The position numbers and the translations under genes are program-made. Source: Lachnospiraceae bacterium UBA7050 (GTDB taxonomy: Bacteria; Bacillota; Clostridia; Lachnospirales; Lachnospiraceae). Taken from it: a stretch of DNA of 64,000 nt. Position 1 is the stretch's first letter, and each line of letters opens with the position of its first letter. A model generated the notes under the pieces. It was not told the DNA's origin and did not search any database. It saw nothing but the letters and a program-made list of their open reading frames with translations. The stretch lies in assembly GCA_002493905.1 (NCBI GenBank), contig DLAJ01000002.1, forward strand, positions 1 to 64,000, in the 5' to 3' direction. This document shows positions 44,685-54,069 of the stretch, piece by piece.

Positions 44685-45734
44685 ATGAAGCTGATTATAC
44701 AGATCCCATGCTATAACGAGGCGCAGACTTTAGAAATTGCGTTAAACGAGCTGCCTTCGGAGCTTAGCGGGATCGATGAAATCGAATATCTGATCATTGA
44801 TGACGGGAGCAGGGACGATACCGCTGCCGTTGCGAAGGCGTGGGGGGTTCATCATATTGTCAGCTTTAAGCAGAACAAGGGGCTTGCAAAGGGATTTATG
44901 GCAGGTCTTGATGAAGCGCTCAGGCAGGGAGCGGATATCATTGTCAATACCGATGCGGATAATCAGTACTGCGCGGAGGATATCGGAGCGCTGATTGGGC
45001 CAATCCTTGAGGGGCAGGCGGATTATGTGATCGGAGCAAGGCCGATTGATGCGACCGAACATTTTTCTTTTATCAAAAAGAAACTGCAGCATTTTGGAAG
45101 CTGGGTCGTCAGAAAGGCATCCAATACCGACATACCGGACGCGCCGAGCGGATTCCGCGCTATGACGAGGGAGGCCGCCATGCGTATGAACGTGGTCAAC
45201 GATTATACCTATACGCTGGAGACGATCGTGCAGGCTGGACGCGAGCGGATCCCGATCACGAGCGTGCCGGTGCGGACAAACGCAGAGCTGCGGCCTTCAA
45301 GGCTGTTTCACAGCATCTGGAGTTATGTGAAAAAATCCATGCTCACGATTATCCGTGCGTATATCATGTATAAGCCGCTGAAATGTTTTTCTTATCTTGC
45401 ATCGCTGCCGATGATCGTGGGACTGATCTATGCGGCGCGGTTTATTACCTATTATTTTAAGGGGACGGGTCAGGGCCATGTGCAGTCGCTGATTCTAGGA
45501 TGTACGCTCATTATTTTGGGATTTTTGACGTTTATGATCGGGCTGATGGCAGACGTAATCTCCGCAAACCGTAAAATCCTGGAGGACGCGCAGTATCATG
45601 CAAGGCGCGCGGAATATGAGGCAATCCGGCGCGAGCGGCAGAAGGATGACGAAAGCAGGGCGTCCGCAAAAGGCGCTGTTACGCGATTCCAGAGACAGCA
45701 TTTTGCGGTGGAACAGGAAAGGACGTCGATGTAG
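44685..45734 (+). CDS. Family 2 glycosyltransferase, DPM1/GtrB-like
   Basis: 349 residues: a GT2 domain with IIQIPCYNEAQTLEIALNEL, LIIDDGSRDDT and NTDADNQY (DxD), then two membrane helices (about 230-250 and 265-290) and a charged tail. Such enzymes load a sugar onto polyprenyl phosphate at the cytoplasmic face. The product would be the donor for GT-C enzymes, which suits the GT-C-like gene directly upstream. The start at 44685 has GAGG; an open frame upstream overlaps the previous gene and is not used. Confidence 0.92.
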   Translation: MKLIIQIPCYNEAQTLEIALNELPSELSGIDEIEYLIIDDGSRDDTAAVAKAWGVHHIVSFKQNKGLAKGFMAGLDEALRQGADIIVNTDADNQYCAEDIGALIGPILEGQADYVIGARPIDATEHFSFIKKKLQHFGSWVVRKASNTDIPDAPSGFRAMTREAAMRMNVVNDYTYTLETIVQAGRERIPITSVPVRTNAELRPSRLFHSIWSYVKKSMLTIIRAYIMYKPLKCFSYLASLPMIVGLIYAARFITYYFKGTGQGHVQSLILGCTLIILGFLTFMIGLMADVISANRKILEDAQYHARRAEYEAIRRERQKDDESRASAKGAVTRFQRQHFAVEQERTSM

Positions 45735-45736
45735 TG

Positions 45737-46420
45737 ATGAGGATGCAGGAACAGGGCGGCTTTATCAGGACGGATGAGAAAGCTGCGAATGGACGGTTCG
45801 GAAAAGCGGAAGAGAGCGCCAGACGGGAAAGCGGTCTGCATGTGAGGCGGAAGAAGTGGTTGCGAAAAGGCACCGGTACGGCGGGTAAATGGTTTGCCGC
45901 AGCACTGGCTGCCGGATTCTTTTTTCTTTTGTGCAGAATTCCTGTGCAGGCTTTGGAACTGAAAGAGGGATCGGAAAGACCGGAGTCCTACCAGCTTTTT
46001 TATCTGAACGGGGATACGTTTTTATATGAGGATGCTGACGAGACTTCCACCGTATTACGGGAACTGAAAAAGATGGAACTGATTGTGCCGGTGGAGATCG
46101 GTGTGCCATGGATGAAAGTGTCGATCGGAGGGATCACGGGTTATATCAAGAGTGTGTTTGCGCAGCCGGAAAGTCCGGATCCTGCCGTTGCACAAGAGAT
46201 GGAGGAGCAGGCGGCATATGATGTCGAACTGATCAATGAGATAGGGCGCCTGACGGCCGAACAGAAACGATCGCGGGTTTACGGGATCATTATTATCTGT
46301 ATGATCGTGGGGATTTTTGCGGCGGGGATTGCGAGTACGGTTGTGAGGAAAAAAAGTGGGGGAAACGAAAATGTCTCAGAACGGCAGGATGCACCCCCGA
46401 AGAATCGGCTAAGCAAATAA
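45737..46420 (+). CDS. Membrane protein with an SH3-like domain
   Basis: About 227 residues: a basic N terminus, a first membrane helix (about 52-72), an extracellular SH3b-like domain (FYLNGDTFLYEDADETSTVL, VPWMKVSIGGITGYIKSVF), a short helix region and a C-terminal membrane helix (about 180-200) with a basic cytoplasmic tail. SH3b domains bind cell-wall or glycan material. It starts 2 nt after the GT2 stop, so it is part of the same operon. Its role could be organising polymer attachment, but this is inference. Confidence 0.8.
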   Translation: MRMQEQGGFIRTDEKAANGRFGKAEESARRESGLHVRRKKWLRKGTGTAGKWFAAALAAGFFFLLCRIPVQALELKEGSERPESYQLFYLNGDTFLYEDADETSTVLRELKKMELIVPVEIGVPWMKVSIGGITGYIKSVFAQPESPDPAVAQEMEEQAAYDVELINEIGRLTAEQKRSRVYGIIIICMIVGIFAAGIASTVVRKKSGGNENVSERQDAPPKNRLSK

Positions 46421-46752
46421 TGATAACTTCGGTGGTTTTCAAGTTATGTGAAAAATAACCAATCTTCTGGAAGCCTTTGCTATGAAAAAGGGCTTAAAAA
46501 TATAAGAAATACGGAACCTTGACAATTTCATATCTTACATTTAGGAACAAAATATCGCTTGCGTTTTTTCCTCATGCGTGATAGAGTTGGAATACAGAAT
46601 CTATTCTCGCACAGGAACCTTCCACATTCAGATGTGCGATACGCCGATTGTCTCGGTGTCCGGCTTTTCGCCAAAGATTCATAACACTACTAATTAAAGC
46701 AAATGGCGGAAAAGGAATATTCTGCCGGCACACACCAAAGGAGGATAAACGT
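46421..46752. other. Intergenic region before the coiled-coil gene
   Basis: 332 nt. It contains one arm of a 21-nt inverted repeat (46521-46541). Short open frames on both strands (about 36 codons plus from 46574, 63 codons minus) are not convincing. No clear promoter was seen. Confidence 0.55.
46521..46541 (+). repeat. Left arm of a 21-nt inverted repeat
   Basis: This 21-nt segment (GACAATTTCA...CTTACATT) is the exact reverse complement of 47211-47231. The two arms bracket a 669-nt interval holding only the coiled-coil gene. Confidence 0.85.
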
Positions 46753-47160
46753 ATGGTGGACAAAGAACTGTTAACCGCAATATCAGGTTTACTGGATGAG
46801 AAGTTCGATCAAAGGCTGCTGCCTATGAACGGACGGCTGGAGAGACTGGAAGAGGACATGAAATATGTCAAGTTTTCGTTGGAGAAGATTGTGGTTCCGC
46901 GAATAGATGGTCTGGATTCGCGGGCGGATAAGCTGGAATCACGATTAGATAAGCTGGAGAATGATGTGAAATACATTCGTGTCGTGCAGTTGGAAAACAA
47001 TGTGATCCCACGGCTTGACCGGCTAGAAGAATGTTATTTGGACGCCGCGAAAGGATTTAGAGAGCGGGCGGAGCAGATTGATGCCATGGCAGAGGATATT
47101 CGGGTGCTGACGAATGTAGTCACCGAACACAGCGAAAAGCTGGATAAGCTGTGTGTGTAA
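46753..47160 (+). CDS. Small coiled-coil protein, unknown
   Basis: 135 residues, almost entirely heptad-patterned helix: FDQRLLPMNGRLERLEEDMK, DSRADKLESRLDKLEND, VTEHSEKLDKLCV. It begins MVDKELLTAISGLLDEK after a strong AAAGGAGG. Proteins of this type are frequent singletons in Lachnospiraceae genomes and have no assigned function. It lies alone between 21-nt inverted repeats and interrupts the glycan gene cluster, so it may be a mobile or recently inserted cassette. Confidence 0.82.
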   Translation: MVDKELLTAISGLLDEKFDQRLLPMNGRLERLEEDMKYVKFSLEKIVVPRIDGLDSRADKLESRLDKLENDVKYIRVVQLENNVIPRLDRLEECYLDAAKGFRERAEQIDAMAEDIRVLTNVVTEHSEKLDKLCV

Positions 47161-47204
47161 GGATTGAAAGTCGAAAATATAAATAAAAAGCAGAAGAAAC
47201 AGGT

Positions 47205-47248
47205 ACTCCCAATGTAAGATATGAAATTGTCTTATTTTGGGAGTTTTT
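47205..47248 (+). terminator. Nested-stem terminator after the coiled-coil gene
   Basis: Outer stem ACTCCCAA (47205-47212) with TTGGGAGT (47237-47244), inner stem TAAGA/TCTTA, and a T-run at 47244-47248. Confidence 0.8.
47211..47231 (-). repeat. Right arm of a 21-nt inverted repeat
   Basis: Exact reverse complement of 46521-46541. It lies within the loop and inner stem of the terminator at 47205-47248. Confidence 0.85.
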
Positions 47249-47294
47249 GTGTGGAAAGAGAAGAGTACAATTTTTTGATAAACGGGAGTGCAGG

Positions 47295-48464
47295 ATGAAT
47301 TATTCAAAGAAAAAACTTCTGGTTACGGCATCCACGTTTCCAAGATGGGAAAATGATACAGAGCCAAGATTTGTTTTGGATTTATGCCGTCATATGACGG
47401 ATCAATTTGATGTGACTGTGTTAGTTCCTGCGGCACCCGGAGCAAAAGAAAAAGAAGTTTTAGATGGCGTTAAGGTTATTCGATATCATTATTTCCCAAT
47501 TCATAAATGGGAAACGCTATGCTATCCCGGAGCGATTGTACCTCGAATCCGGGAGAAAAAGGTAAGAATTTTGCTGGTTCCGTTCTTGCTGCTTTCGCTG
47601 TATTTTCACTTGATGAGACTATTGCCAAATTATGATTTGGTTCATGCGCACTGGCTGATTCCACAGGGGATCGTGCAGTCTTTTTTTAAGAAGCCTTATA
47701 TCGTCACAGGTCATGGCGGGGATGTGACGTCGTTAAATAAAGGAATCTTGCGACGGCTGAAAATCAGGTGCTTAAAAAAAGCTAGCGGAGTCACGGTTGT
47801 TTCGGAACATCTCAGAAGTCAGGTTCAGAAGTTGTCGCCAGGCATAGAACCCAGTGTTATTTCTATGGGAGTGGACAGTACAAGATTTGGAAAACAATAC
47901 AGAGTATCAAATTATTTTGGACAGGAAGAGAAAAAAGTTGTTTTATTTGTCGGGAGGCTTGTTGAGAAGAAAGGCGTTACGTATCTGATCGAGGCAATGA
48001 AAGAAATTGATGCATTGCTTGTTATTGTGGGAGATGGACCGATTAAAGAGAAACTAGTAGACCAATCAGCTGATATGAAAGAAAGGGTTGTCTTTTTGGG
48101 TGCTAAGACGCATAAGGAATTAAAAACCATTTATGCTTCATCAGATATATTTGTAGCGCCTTCTATTACAGCGAAGGATGGAGATCAAGAGGGAATTCCT
48201 ACTGCTATTATGGAGGCAATTGCATCAGGATTGCCTGTTATTGCTAGCGATTCCGGAGGTATTAGTGATTTGATCACAAGTGGCGTAAACGGTTTTCTTT
48301 GCAAAGAAAAAGATGTAATAGAACTTCGCAACAATATAAACATGCTTATTAAGAATAGCGAACTTGTGGATCGCTTTAAGAAAGAAAGCAAATTAATAGT
48401 ATCTCGATATGATTATAATGTTATAGCTGAGAGATATAAAAAAATATTGTCGGGAATGGAATAA
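47295..48464 (+). CDS. Family 1 (GT4-type) glycosyltransferase
   Basis: 389 residues with two Rossmann domains. N-terminal LVTASTFPRWENDTEPRFVL and the acceptor-side ITGHGGDV-type VTGHGGDVTSLN; C-terminal donor domain VLFVGRLVEKKGVTYLIEAM, and EGIPTAIMEAIASGLPVIAS with the E-x7-E motif. It transfers a sugar from an NDP donor, cytoplasmic face. The start at 47295 has GGAGTGCAGGA upstream. Base composition drifts from about neighbour-like in the 5' part to AT-rich in the 3' part, so a recombination boundary may lie inside the gene. Confidence 0.93.
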   Translation: MNYSKKKLLVTASTFPRWENDTEPRFVLDLCRHMTDQFDVTVLVPAAPGAKEKEVLDGVKVIRYHYFPIHKWETLCYPGAIVPRIREKKVRILLVPFLLLSLYFHLMRLLPNYDLVHAHWLIPQGIVQSFFKKPYIVTGHGGDVTSLNKGILRRLKIRCLKKASGVTVVSEHLRSQVQKLSPGIEPSVISMGVDSTRFGKQYRVSNYFGQEEKKVVLFVGRLVEKKGVTYLIEAMKEIDALLVIVGDGPIKEKLVDQSADMKERVVFLGAKTHKELKTIYASSDIFVAPSITAKDGDQEGIPTAIMEAIASGLPVIASDSGGISDLITSGVNGFLCKEKDVIELRNNINMLIKNSELVDRFKKESKLIVSRYDYNVIAERYKKILSGME

Positions 48465-48467
48465 ATT

Positions 48468-49277
48468 ATGGTATCTATAGTAACAATTGTTAAAAATGAT
48501 AAGCAACATATAGAGAAGACCATGCGGTCTGTTTTAACTCAGAAATATCTAAATTTTGAATATGTAATAAAGGATGGCTTATCAACAGATGGTACTTCTG
48601 AGATTATTAAAAAAATGATAGAGCAATATCCTAAACGTAAAATAATATATGTTAATGTAAAGGACGGTGGGATTTATGATGCCATGAATCAGGCAGTTAC
48701 ATATTGTAGTGGCAATTGGATTAATTTTATGAATAGTGGCGATGAATTTTATAATACAGAAGTATTGGAAAAAATTTTTGATAAAGACTCAGAATATAAA
48801 ACATATGGTGTTTTATACGGTGATGTAGTAGTTAGTGATATAGCAGATAGGGCGATTTGGGCAGCGGATATTAGCATGATTAAAAGAAAAATGCCTTTTT
48901 GCCATCAAAGTTGTTTTGTTCGGCGAGAATTATTAATACAGTTTCCATTTAATATAAATTATAAAATCGCTGCGGATTATAATAATATTTTGGATTTATA
49001 TACTAATGGAATAGAATTCTTCTTTTATAACCAAATTGCGGCATGTTTTGATTTGATGGGGGTATCTTCAAAACGATTTGCTGATAGATATAGAGAGAGA
49101 GTTAGCGTTTTAAAAAATCATAAATTGTATGAGGGAACTAAATTTACCTATGCAGTTGGTATTTGCTATGAACATATAAAGAGTATTGCGGATCATTTAA
49201 TTCCTGATTTTGCGAAAGGAGTTGTTAGAGATTGGTATAAATATAACATAAAACAATATAAAAGAATAGGTAAATGA
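48468..49277 (+). CDS. Family 2 glycosyltransferase, WcaA-like
   Basis: 269 residues with a GT2 fold: VSIVTIVKNDKQHIEKTM, KDGLSTDGTSEII, DGGIYDAMNQAV and NFMNSGDEF (acidic metal motif), and QSCFVRREL. It resembles the colanic acid type of putative glycosyltransferases. It starts 3 nt after the preceding gene and belongs to the AT-rich glycan operon. Confidence 0.92.
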   Translation: MVSIVTIVKNDKQHIEKTMRSVLTQKYLNFEYVIKDGLSTDGTSEIIKKMIEQYPKRKIIYVNVKDGGIYDAMNQAVTYCSGNWINFMNSGDEFYNTEVLEKIFDKDSEYKTYGVLYGDVVVSDIADRAIWAADISMIKRKMPFCHQSCFVRRELLIQFPFNINYKIAADYNNILDLYTNGIEFFFYNQIAACFDLMGVSSKRFADRYRERVSVLKNHKLYEGTKFTYAVGICYEHIKSIADHLIPDFAKGVVRDWYKYNIKQYKRIGK

Positions 49278-49286
49278 GGCTTTGAA

Positions 49287-50507
49287 ATGAGAATATTACA
49301 TATTAACAGTATGATTAGCGGCAGCACAGGTCAAATTATGCGAGATTTGGCACAATTCTGTTCAAAAGATGAAGTGTATGTTTCTTATCCGGCATTTGAT
49401 GGGATAATCAGAGGGGTACCTCGGTCATTAGTCATAGGAAATAGAGTTGATACTTTTATTCATCATTGTTTGGGAAGATTGACAGGGTTAAATGGTCGAT
49501 TTTCTTATTTCACCACTAAAAAGTTTTTGTCACATATAACAAAAATTCATCCAGATATTATCCATTTACATAACCTGCATAACTGCTATATAAATTTAGG
49601 ATTATTATTTGATTATATTAAGAAAAATAAAATTGCGGTGATTTGGACGCTACATGATTGTTGGGCGTTTACAGGTCAGTGTGCCTATTTTGATATGTTT
49701 GGGTGTGAAAAATGGAGATCGGAATGCGATAATTGCCAACAATTATTTCGTTATCCCAAAAGCTGGGTTGATCATACAAAGCAGATGTATAGGTATAAAA
49801 AAAAGAAATTTATAGGTATAGATAATTTGGTTGTTGTTACACCTTCTTTATGGCTTGCAGGGCTCGTCAAGGACTCTTATTTGGGTACATATCCAATTAA
49901 AGTAATTAATAATGGCGTTGATTTGAATATATTTAGACCTATGACTAATAAGTGGAGCCGCTATAAAACAAACGGAAAGTTTCTGATACTAGCAGTTGCT
50001 TTTAAGTGGGATAAAAGAAAAGGTTTCGATATATTAGTTGAAGTTTCCAAAAAGATGGATAAGAAAAATTATCAAATGATCGTGGTAGGAGTTAGTGCAA
50101 AACAGAAGTTAGAGTTAGATAAAAATGTTATATGTATTGGCAAAACAAATAATCGGGAAGAATTGGCTAATATTTATTCGACGGCAGATGTCTTTATAAA
50201 TCCAACAAGGGAAGAAAACTTTGGTATGGTTAATATAGAAGCCTTAGCTTGCGGAACACCAGTTATTACTTTTAGGTCTGGAGGGGCATCAGAAGCGATA
50301 GACGATACTTGCGGAATTATTTTGGAAGAAAAAAATAGTATGGCAATATTGAGAGCAATTAATGATGTGAGAAAGAAAGATTATAAAATTTTGGATTGTG
50401 TTAGACAAGCAAACAAGTTTGAAAAAAATAAGGTGTATAACGAGTATGTGAATTTGTATAAAGAGATATTGGAAAGGAATAGTCATGATTGTGTTGGAGT
50501 TACATAA
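49287..50507 (+). CDS. Family 1 (GT4-type) glycosyltransferase
   Basis: 406 residues. N-terminal ILHINSMISGSTGQIMRDLA and HLHNLHNCYINLGLLFDYI, then WTLHDCWAFTGQCAYFD with a Cys-rich loop (GCEKWRSECDNCQQL), typical of WcaC/WcfN-like enzymes. C-terminal donor domain with NPTREENFGMVNIEALACGT. The 3' end overlaps the fucosyltransferase gene by 23 nt. Confidence 0.92.
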   Translation: MRILHINSMISGSTGQIMRDLAQFCSKDEVYVSYPAFDGIIRGVPRSLVIGNRVDTFIHHCLGRLTGLNGRFSYFTTKKFLSHITKIHPDIIHLHNLHNCYINLGLLFDYIKKNKIAVIWTLHDCWAFTGQCAYFDMFGCEKWRSECDNCQQLFRYPKSWVDHTKQMYRYKKKKFIGIDNLVVVTPSLWLAGLVKDSYLGTYPIKVINNGVDLNIFRPMTNKWSRYKTNGKFLILAVAFKWDKRKGFDILVEVSKKMDKKNYQMIVVGVSAKQKLELDKNVICIGKTNNREELANIYSTADVFINPTREENFGMVNIEALACGTPVITFRSGGASEAIDDTCGIILEEKNSMAILRAINDVRKKDYKILDCVRQANKFEKNKVYNEYVNLYKEILERNSHDCVGVT

Positions 50508-51372
50508 TAATATTGGGATGGGAAACCAATTCTATTTGTATGCATATGCATATGCGTTATCACGGAGAGAAAAACAAGAAATAATTATTTTTTCTAGAAT
50601 GAACGAACCCACACGAAAATATGTATTACATCTATTTAATATAGGTAATAGCGTTACAAGATGTTATCGCTTGGATAAGATACAAAACAGAGTAATTTGG
50701 AAAATGTTATCAGGTGCTGGAAAGTATTTGCATATCTTATTTAAATGGAGATTTTACTATTATAAAGAAAGTAAAGGTGATAATCGAAAATATCAAGAAA
50801 TTCCTAAGGGGTTACATAATTATTGGATTGCGGGGAATTTTGAATGTCATAGATATTTTGATGAATATCGCAGCGATCTAATAAAGCAGTTTCAATATAA
50901 TGGAGTAATTTCAGATAAAATAAAAAAATGGATTAATATCATTGATAAGGATGCCGCTTCTGTGGCATTACATATTAGGCGGGGGGATTTTAAAAGATTA
51001 GGGCGAAGTGTACCTATAAAATTTTATGAAGATGCAATAACTTATTTTAAAAGTTTAGGCGGGGAACATACTTTCTACTTGGTAACGGAAGATATGGAGG
51101 TAGTAAGTTATTTCAAAGATTGTCCTTCAGTTAAATATATCCATGCGCTTGATTCAGAGAATAGGGATATAGAAGAGTGGTTATGTTTGTTGCATTGCAA
51201 GGATCACATTGTTACTAATAGTACGTATTCATGGTGGGCGGCATACTTATCAGAAAAAGAAGGAAAAAGAGTTATAACAATTTCTCAGAGTTTATATGAG
51301 AAGTTGGAGAACACAAAGGGAGGATACGAGGAATTTTACTTGTCAGAGTGGATGCCTCTTGAAGAGAGATGA
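50485..51372 (+). CDS. GT11 alpha-1,2-fucosyltransferase
   Basis: 295 residues. GT11 motifs are clear: N-terminal LHNNIGMGNQFYLYAYAYAL, the GDP-fucose binding HIRRGDF with His163, and the C-terminal CKDHIVTNSTYSWWAAYL. It should add alpha-1,2-linked fucose to a galactose or similar residue of the repeat unit. GDP-fucose synthesis genes (gmd, fcl) are not in the window. A ribosome site GGAAAGGA precedes the ATG. Confidence 0.92.
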   Translation: MIVLELHNNIGMGNQFYLYAYAYALSRREKQEIIIFSRMNEPTRKYVLHLFNIGNSVTRCYRLDKIQNRVIWKMLSGAGKYLHILFKWRFYYYKESKGDNRKYQEIPKGLHNYWIAGNFECHRYFDEYRSDLIKQFQYNGVISDKIKKWINIIDKDAASVALHIRRGDFKRLGRSVPIKFYEDAITYFKSLGGEHTFYLVTEDMEVVSYFKDCPSVKYIHALDSENRDIEEWLCLLHCKDHIVTNSTYSWWAAYLSEKEGKRVITISQSLYEKLENTKGGYEEFYLSEWMPLEER

Positions 51373-52256
51373 ACTACAATGTTGTCATGCCGATTATATA
51401 TGCTGATGTATATCTGGCAAGAATTAATATAGGGTATATTTTTGAATATTTAATGCCACGTAAAATTGTGATAATAGGAGAAAAAAGATTAGAAAAATAT
51501 TTTGAATTAGATAATATTGAGTTTATAAATGAAGATATAGTTTGTAATGGTATGACACTAAACAAAATAAGAAACTTAGTGGAGAATAAAACGCACAATC
51601 CTCAGCGAGCAGGCTGGTATTTCCAACAATTTTTGAAAATGTCATATGCAAATATTTGTAATGAAGAGTATTATCTGGTTTGGGACGCGGATACAATCCC
51701 TCTTAGACAGATAACTTTTTTTAATGGAAAAAAACCTTATTTAGATTTAAAAAAAGAATATAATAGAAATTATTTTATTACGTTAGAAAAGCTTTTGGCA
51801 CTAAAAAAGGAAATTAAAAAGTCCTTTGTTTGTGAACATATGATTATAAATAAATATATAATGTTGGAGTTGATCGATGAAATTGAAGCAAGACATAAAG
51901 TAAATTATTATGAAGCTATTATAGATTGTATAGATGAAGATGCAGTCAATCAGTCGGGGTTCAGTGAGTTTGAGACTTATGGAACATTTGTCTTAAAGAA
52001 GCATAAAGAAGCATATGCTTTGCGAAATAATAAAAAGTCATTGCGGCATGGGAAAAGATATTTGTTAACTCCAAGTGCAGAAAGCTTGGAATGGGCGTCA
52101 AGAAGTTATTGGATAATATCGTTTGAAAAGAGCGATACAATATCGCCTTGGGCGAAGACTATTGCAAAAAATGATTTAATTAAAAAGATTCCGCTAAAAA
52201 TAGTTGTTTTTATAGAAAGAGTAGCGAAATTTATGCATGTAAGTGATATGGATTGA
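51369..52256 (+). CDS. DUF6492-like putative glycosyltransferase
   Basis: 295 residues with a GT-A-like N-terminal part: VIIGEKRLEKYF, WYFQQFLKMSYANIC and the DxD segment YLVWDADTIPLR, then CEHMIINKYIMLELI and a C-terminal ETYGTFVL. The pattern of WYxQQ and WDADT is characteristic of this capsule-associated family. The ATG overlaps the fucosyltransferase stop by 4 nt. Confidence 0.85.
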   Translation: MNYNVVMPIIYADVYLARINIGYIFEYLMPRKIVIIGEKRLEKYFELDNIEFINEDIVCNGMTLNKIRNLVENKTHNPQRAGWYFQQFLKMSYANICNEEYYLVWDADTIPLRQITFFNGKKPYLDLKKEYNRNYFITLEKLLALKKEIKKSFVCEHMIINKYIMLELIDEIEARHKVNYYEAIIDCIDEDAVNQSGFSEFETYGTFVLKKHKEAYALRNNKKSLRHGKRYLLTPSAESLEWASRSYWIISFEKSDTISPWAKTIAKNDLIKKIPLKIVVFIERVAKFMHVSDMD

Positions 52257-52299
52257 AGAAATATCAGATTGTGAAGCTAATGTTAAGGGGTATCGGGGT

Positions 52300-54069
52300 G
52301 TGAAACATAAGATAGATAAGAATGAGCTATATTTTATATGTGTGCTGGCGGTGCTTATAATAACTATCTGTATTCTGTTTATCTATAGACTTTCTGAACA
52401 GAAAATGCCGGTAGTATTGTTGGACGAGTTTGGTTATTGGAGCAATGGAGCATTATTTGCCGGACTAGATTGGTCAGGTATATCACAATATAATTCTTAT
52501 TATTCATATGGGTATGGAATTGTTCTGTCGGTTCTGATAAGAATTATGAAAAATGGCAATTATTTATATCAGTCTGCATTATTTATAAATGCGGTAATGG
52601 TGTTTGGAATCTTATTTTATAGCTACAAAACAAACATAATATTGTATCCTAATTTAAATAAGATAGTAGGTTTAGTAATTGCATTTATTATAGCAATCTA
52701 TCCTAGTAATTCATCCAATTTGCATATTGCGTGGGATGAGTTACTGCTTACGTATTTGTATACATGCTCATTTTATATGTTGGTAAGATTTATTAAAAGT
52801 TCAAAATCAAGATACTTCATATTGTGGTACTTAAATATTTTTCTTTTATATATAACACATCAAAGAGCGCTTGGAGTTGTTCTTATAGGGATATTTTTAG
52901 TTGCTATTTTTGTCAAAGCCAGAATGGTATCGTGGAAACAATTATTGCTCTTTATTATAATGTACATGTCTCTATTTGCGCTTCACCGTTATGTTAAACA
53001 GGAAATATTGAATAGCGTTTTGCGAAATAATGAGATGTCAGGAACAAATGATTACCCAAGTATTATTTCACATGTCATAGAATGGTTTAATATAGAGGGG
53101 TTAACAAGAGTTTGCCGCTGCATAATAGGAAAGATTGGATATTTGATTATTTCAACATGCGGATTATTTGGTATATCTGTATGGTGTGTTATACAAAAGA
53201 TTGTTAACAGTATACAAAAAAATAAAATGCGTTTTTTATCACAGGATAGATCAATAGTCATTGAATTATATTTATCTGGTTCATTATTAACAACGATTTT
53301 AATAGCAAGTATTTTCACGTTGAGTAATAATTCAAGGATAGATGGGCTTACTTATGGAAGATATGTAGAATGGTGTATTGGTCCATGGATATTAATTGCA
53401 CTAGGAAAAATGTGTTCAGATAAAATAAAGAAAAAAGTAGTTCTATACAACATTGTAGTATCTATAATTGTGATACTAGCTGTAACAAATATTTATTATA
53501 AAAATCAAGATTGGGAAGAATATGCTTTTGTTTGTGCGCCTGTATGCTTTGTCTTTTATCGACTCTGTAGGGGGTATAATTATCTATTGCCTGCTTTGCA
53601 AGTAGTAATATCAATTGTAGCATTTTGCTCTATGATGCATATTAGTAAGAGGACACGAGTGCGAGAAAACATTATTTCTATGATGGGTATTATTTTGTTT
53701 TATATAGTTCTCGGGAAAATGATGATTGATAGAGTTCTTGAATCTAATTATCGAAGTGAAGTTGTAATACAAATGTATAAAGAAATTCAGATGCTAGATG
53801 ATGAAGCAGATGTACTTTTTATAATGGACGACAAGCAAACAATATGGTATGTCGCGGATTTGCAAATTTTGGCAGTGGATAAGAAGGTATATTCAATTAA
53901 TGAAGAAATGAAAAATTTTTCAGAACCGTTTTTTTTAATTCTAGATACCTACTCGGAATATGGAAAAGAAATAAGCGCTAATCTATCACCTTTGGTCACA
54001 AATTGGCAAATTTCTATGTATTATATTGATCAATTAGAATATGATTTTGAGAGAAGGCGAAATGAATAG
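52300..54069 (+). CDS. Polytopic GT-C-like membrane protein (DEFGYW paralogue 2)
   Basis: About 589 residues with 12 or so helices. After the first helix comes VLLDEFGYWSNGALFAGLDW and SYYSYGYGIVL, the same motif as in the protein at 42842; DGLTYGRYVEW also matches DGLCYGRYDEL there. The GTG at 52300 is chosen because AAGGGG lies 9 nt upstream; a GTG at 52243 is possible. It sits directly before the flippase gene where a polymerase (Wzy) is often found, so a polymerase or GT-C glycosyltransferase role is the best guess. Confidence 0.76.
   Translation: MKHKIDKNELYFICVLAVLIITICILFIYRLSEQKMPVVLLDEFGYWSNGALFAGLDWSGISQYNSYYSYGYGIVLSVLIRIMKNGNYLYQSALFINAVMVFGILFYSYKTNIILYPNLNKIVGLVIAFIIAIYPSNSSNLHIAWDELLLTYLYTCSFYMLVRFIKSSKSRYFILWYLNIFLLYITHQRALGVVLIGIFLVAIFVKARMVSWKQLLLFIIMYMSLFALHRYVKQEILNSVLRNNEMSGTNDYPSIISHVIEWFNIEGLTRVCRCIIGKIGYLIISTCGLFGISVWCVIQKIVNSIQKNKMRFLSQDRSIVIELYLSGSLLTTILIASIFTLSNNSRIDGLTYGRYVEWCIGPWILIALGKMCSDKIKKKVVLYNIVVSIIVILAVTNIYYKNQDWEEYAFVCAPVCFVFYRLCRGYNYLLPALQVVISIVAFCSMMHISKRTRVRENIISMMGIILFYIVLGKMMIDRVLESNYRSEVVIQMYKEIQMLDDEADVLFIMDDKQTIWYVADLQILAVDKKVYSINEEMKNFSEPFFLILDTYSEYGKEISANLSPLVTNWQISMYYIDQLEYDFERRRNE

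Noticed and set aside
46572..46763. A 63-codon minus-strand frame and a 36-codon plus frame in the gap before the coiled-coil gene
   Set aside because: Neither has a ribosome site or a recognisable sequence, and they overlap each other.
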